Shown: positions 61,434 through 64,000 of the stretch, piece by piece
Layout of the letters: every line of letters begins with the position of its first letter
Position numbering within the stretch: the first letter of the stretch is position 1
Assembly: GCF_031846565.1 (NCBI RefSeq)
Contig: NZ_JAVRHL010000002.1
Span: forward strand, 310,001-374,000
Direction of reading: 5' to 3'
DNA length: 64,000 nt
DNA from: Tropicimonas_B omnivorans
GTDB lineage: Bacteria > Pseudomonadota > Alphaproteobacteria > Rhodobacterales > Rhodobacteraceae
Position numbers and translations under genes: made by a program
The notes under the pieces: model-generated
What the model was told of the DNA's origin: nothing
Database searches by the model: none
What the model saw: only the letters and a program-made list of their open reading frames with translations

Positions 61434-62378
61434 ATGTCGCTCAGGATCGCCTTTCAGATGGACCCGATCGAGCGGGTCGACATCGATGCCGACAGCACCT
61501 TTCGTCTCGCCGAAGAAGCGCAGGCGCGCGGGCACGAGATCTGGGTCCACGCTCCAGAGCGACTGAGTTTCGTCGAGGGGAAGGCCGTCGCCCGGGCGCG
61601 CCGCGTGACCCTGCGCCGCGAGCGGGGAAACCATGTGACCGTGGAAGAGGAAAAGACACTCGACCTCGCGACGATGGACGTCGTCTGGCTGCGGCAGGAT
61701 CCGCCGTTCGACATGTTCTACATCACCACGACGCATCTGCTCGAAGCCGCTGGGACGGTGGTCCTGAACGACCCCTTCTGGGTGAGGAACTCGCCCGAGA
61801 AGCTGCTGGTCCTGAAGTTTCCCGACCTCATTCCGCCGACGGTGATCTCCCGCGACCTGGACGTTCTGCGGGCCTTCAAGGAAGAGCATGGGGACATGAT
61901 CCTCAAGCCGCTCTACGGCAACGGCGGCGCAGGCGTGTTCCGGCTGGGGCAGGAGGATCGCAACCTGTCGTCCCTCCACGAACTCTTCGCCAGCTTCAGC
62001 CGCGAGCCGTTGATCGCGCAGAAGTACCTGCCCGCGGTAACGAAGGGCGACAAGCGCGTCATCCTGATCGACGGTGAGGCCGCTGGCGCGATCAACCGTG
62101 TTCCGGCCGAGGGCGAGACACGCTCGAACATGCATGTGGGCGGCCGTGCCGAGAAATCAGAACTGACGAACCGGGATCGCGAGATCTGCGCCGCCATCGG
62201 TCCCACGCTGAAAGAGCGCGGCCAGCTTTTCGTCGGGATCGACGTGATCGGCGACTATCTTACCGAGATCAACGTCACGTCGCCGACCGGCCTTCAGGAA
62301 ATGGAACGGTTCGACGGGGTGAACTATACCGCCCGGATCTGGGAGGCCGCCGAGGCCGCGGTTGCCGCGCGCGACTGA
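61434..62378 (+). CDS. gshB: Glutathione synthetase
   Basis: This 314-residue ATP-grasp enzyme joins gamma-glutamylcysteine and glycine. It opens with LRIAFQMDPIERVDIDADS, has VWLRQDPPFDMFYITTTHLL, the ATP-grasp GNGGAGVFRL and the C-terminal FVGIDVIGDYLTEINVTSP. Length is standard. AGGAG precedes the start. The last 55 bases overlap the end of the convergent comM gene. Confidence 0.96.
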   Translation: MSLRIAFQMDPIERVDIDADSTFRLAEEAQARGHEIWVHAPERLSFVEGKAVARARRVTLRRERGNHVTVEEEKTLDLATMDVVWLRQDPPFDMFYITTTHLLEAAGTVVLNDPFWVRNSPEKLLVLKFPDLIPPTVISRDLDVLRAFKEEHGDMILKPLYGNGGAGVFRLGQEDRNLSSLHELFASFSREPLIAQKYLPAVTKGDKRVILIDGEAAGAINRVPAEGETRSNMHVGGRAEKSELTNRDREICAAIGPTLKERGQLFVGIDVIGDYLTEINVTSPTGLQEMERFDGVNYTARIWEAAEAAVAARD

Positions 62379-63898
62379 GCAGGGGCGTCCATCCCGCCGA
62401 TCGCGAGACGAAAGCCCACCGCTTCGGCAATGTGGATCCGGGTGACGCCGTCCGCCCCGTCGAGATCGGCGATGGTTCTCGCCACCCGCAGCACCCGGTG
62501 GTAGCCGCGCGCCGAGAGGCCGAAACGCCCTGCGATCTGCGCCAGGAGCGAGCGCCCCGCCTCGTCGGGCGTCGCGATGCTGCCCAGCAGTTCCCCGTCC
62601 GCATCGGCATTGACCCGCACGCGGCCCATTCCGGCAAAGCGCGCACTCTGGATGGATCGCGCCGCGCTCACGCGCGCGGCGACCTCCGCCGAGCCTTCCG
62701 CGGGCGCCGGCAGGTCGAGATCGGCGTAGGCCACTGGCGGCACCTCCACGCGCAGATCGAAGCGGTCCATCAAGGGGCCGGAGATCCGGCCCATGTAATC
62801 CTCGCCGCAGGCCGGAGCCTTGGAGCAGGCCCTGCCCGGGTCGCAGAGATAGCCGCAGCGGCAGGGATTGGCGGCGGCGACCAGCATGAAACCGCACGGG
62901 TAGCGCACATGCGCGTTGGCCCTGGCGACCACGACTTCGCCGGTCTCGACGGGCTGTCGCAAGGTTTCGAGAACGGCGCGGGAGAATTCGGGCAGCTCGT
63001 CCAGAAACAGGACGCCGTTATGGGCGAGGCTGATCTCCCCCGGCTTCGCGCCGCGCCCGCCGCCGACGATGGCGGCCATGGAGGCGGTGTGGTGCGGCTC
63101 GCGAAAGGGCCGGGCGCGGGAGAGGCCGCCCTTGTCGAGAAGCCCGGCGAGGGAGTGGATCATCGAGGTCTCTAACGCCTCGGCCGGGCTCAGCGGAGGC
63201 AGGATGGAGCCGATGCGGGCGGCCAGCATGGACTTGCCCGAGCCGGGCGTGCCGACCATCAGGAGATGATGACGCCCGGCGGCCGCAATCTCGAGGGCGC
63301 GCTTGGCCCGTTCCTGACCCTTCACGTCCCGCAGATCCTTCGCGCCCGGATCGCCCGTCACTTCGCCGGGGGTGGCGGGCCGCAAGACCGTTTGCGCGGT
63401 CAGGTGCCGCACGGTCTCACCGAGGGACGCCGGGGCAATGACCTCGGCCGCGGCGACCCATGCCGCCTCGGCGCCGCAATCCTTCGGGCAGATCAGCCGA
63501 CGTTCCGCTTCCGCGGCGGCGATGGCCGCTGGCAGGGCGCCGCGGACGGCGACGAGTGTTCCGGCGAGGGACAGCTCACCGAGTGAGGTCGTCCGCTCTA
63601 CCTCGTCGACCGGCAGGATCTCCATCGCGGCGAGGACGGCGAGGGCGATCGGCAGATCGAAATGGGAGCCTTCCTTCGGTATGTCGGCGGGGGAGAGGTT
63701 GAGCGTGATCTTCTTCGGCGGAAGGGCGATGGCGAGGTCGGACAATGCCGCGCGGACCCGCTCGCGCGCTTCGGAGACCGCCTTGTCGGGCAGACCGACG
63801 ATCGTGAACGCCGGAATCCCTGGTGAGATGGCGCACTGCACCTCGACTTCCCGCGCCTCGATTCCCTCGAAGGCCACCGTGTAGGTGCGCGCCACCAT
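62324..63898 (-). CDS. YifB/ComM family Mg-chelatase-like AAA+ ATPase
   Basis: The product has 524 residues: an N-terminal Lon-like domain (FTIVGLPDKAVSEARERV), the AAA+ core with Walker A GTPGSGKS and Walker B VLFLDELPEF, and a cysteine cluster (CRCGYLCDPGRACSKAPAC). A C-terminal helical domain ends it (GYHRVLRVARTIADLDG). The family includes ComM, a helicase that drives branch migration in natural transformation. A short tail past the family's usual end (AATAASAASQIRAV) overlaps gshB. Role in DNA uptake here is inferred by homology. Confidence 0.92.
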   Translation of the reverse strand: MVARTYTVAFEGIEAREVEVQCAISPGIPAFTIVGLPDKAVSEARERVRAALSDLAIALPPKKITLNLSPADIPKEGSHFDLPIALAVLAAMEILPVDEVERTTSLGELSLAGTLVAVRGALPAAIAAAEAERRLICPKDCGAEAAWVAAAEVIAPASLGETVRHLTAQTVLRPATPGEVTGDPGAKDLRDVKGQERAKRALEIAAAGRHHLLMVGTPGSGKSMLAARIGSILPPLSPAEALETSMIHSLAGLLDKGGLSRARPFREPHHTASMAAIVGGGRGAKPGEISLAHNGVLFLDELPEFSRAVLETLRQPVETGEVVVARANAHVRYPCGFMLVAAANPCRCGYLCDPGRACSKAPACGEDYMGRISGPLMDRFDLRVEVPPVAYADLDLPAPAEGSAEVAARVSAARSIQSARFAGMGRVRVNADADGELLGSIATPDEAGRSLLAQIAGRFGLSARGYHRVLRVARTIADLDGADGVTRIHIAEAVGFRLAIGGMDAPAQSRAATAASAASQIRAV

Positions 63899-64000
63899 TG
63901 TCCCGTCACTCCGCCATGCACCGTCGGAGGTAATCGGATCGTGGTTAAGAAGTGGTTACGCGCTCGGAGGGGCCGGTCCTTGACGGGATACTCCCGGCCG

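Noticed and set aside
1..64000. CRISPR array, prophage or rRNA operon
   Set aside because: I saw no regularly spaced direct repeats, phage structural genes or rRNA sequence anywhere in the window.

Overview
The window reads as chromosome from a high-GC alphaproteobacterium, most likely a member of the Rhodobacterales (Rhodobacteraceae/Roseobacter relatives). This is inferred from gene neighbourhoods and protein families, not from a search: lysC with ptsP, methylmalonyl-CoA epimerase with a DUF1467 protein, Hsp20 with DUF1150, a TIGR02186 protein with a TauE/SafE permease, fused sulfate adenylyltransferase/APS kinase, and rimI-tsaB-nfuA. Coding density is high, genes are often joined by 4-base ATGA overlaps, and many long open frames on the opposite strand are GC-driven shadows.

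Layout. 1-10029 is housekeeping and transport: the end of a GlcD-type FAD oxidase, MTA phosphorylase, a SulP anion transporter, a secreted tandem-repeat protein, a flavin reductase, a GNAT acetyltransferase, the nitrogen-PTS enzyme PtsP, two small membrane proteins and aspartate kinase. 10424-19271 is a self-contained accessory block: an AraC-type regulator followed by seven tightly packed genes on one strand. They are TrpA-like 1, FGGY sugar kinase, ribose-type ABC transporter (binding protein, double ATPase, permease), TrpB-like and TrpA-like 2. It is followed by a decayed IS5-type transposase tail and a tRNA-Gln. 19874-24559 holds an MscS-type channel and a capsule/KDO group (kdsA, kpsE-like, kpsT-like). 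24748-38002 carries a uracil-DNA-glycosylase-fold protein, SseB, AspS, a DUF1800/DUF1501 pair, a response regulator, methylmalonyl-CoA epimerase, an HDAC-like amidohydrolase, purEK and small heat shock genes. 38134-48442 has Sat/APS kinase, thioredoxin reductase, an Lrp regulator, the TIGR02186-TauE pair and a BMP-type (nucleoside) ABC importer. 48609-63898 has rimI, tsaB, nfuA, a universal stress protein, a branched-chain aminotransferase, trpS, a rhomboid-fold protein, murJ, glnD, an LpoA-like lipoprotein, rsmI, yraN, gshB and comM.

The outstanding item is the 10424-19271 block. It places two TrpA-like proteins that keep the catalytic Glu and Asp, and one TrpB-like protein, inside a sugar import and phosphorylation operon. 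In the TrpB-like protein the PLP-binding lysine is replaced by tyrosine, and other PLP-chemistry residues are changed too. It is not a tryptophan biosynthesis operon. My reading (inference) is a catabolic route in which an imported polyol or sugar conjugate is phosphorylated and then cleaved by a TrpA-type retro-aldol reaction, with the TrpB-like protein acting as a non-PLP partner or scaffold. I do not recognise this as a described system. A second, smaller surprise is a rhomboid-fold protein (53602-54291) without the catalytic serine and histidine.
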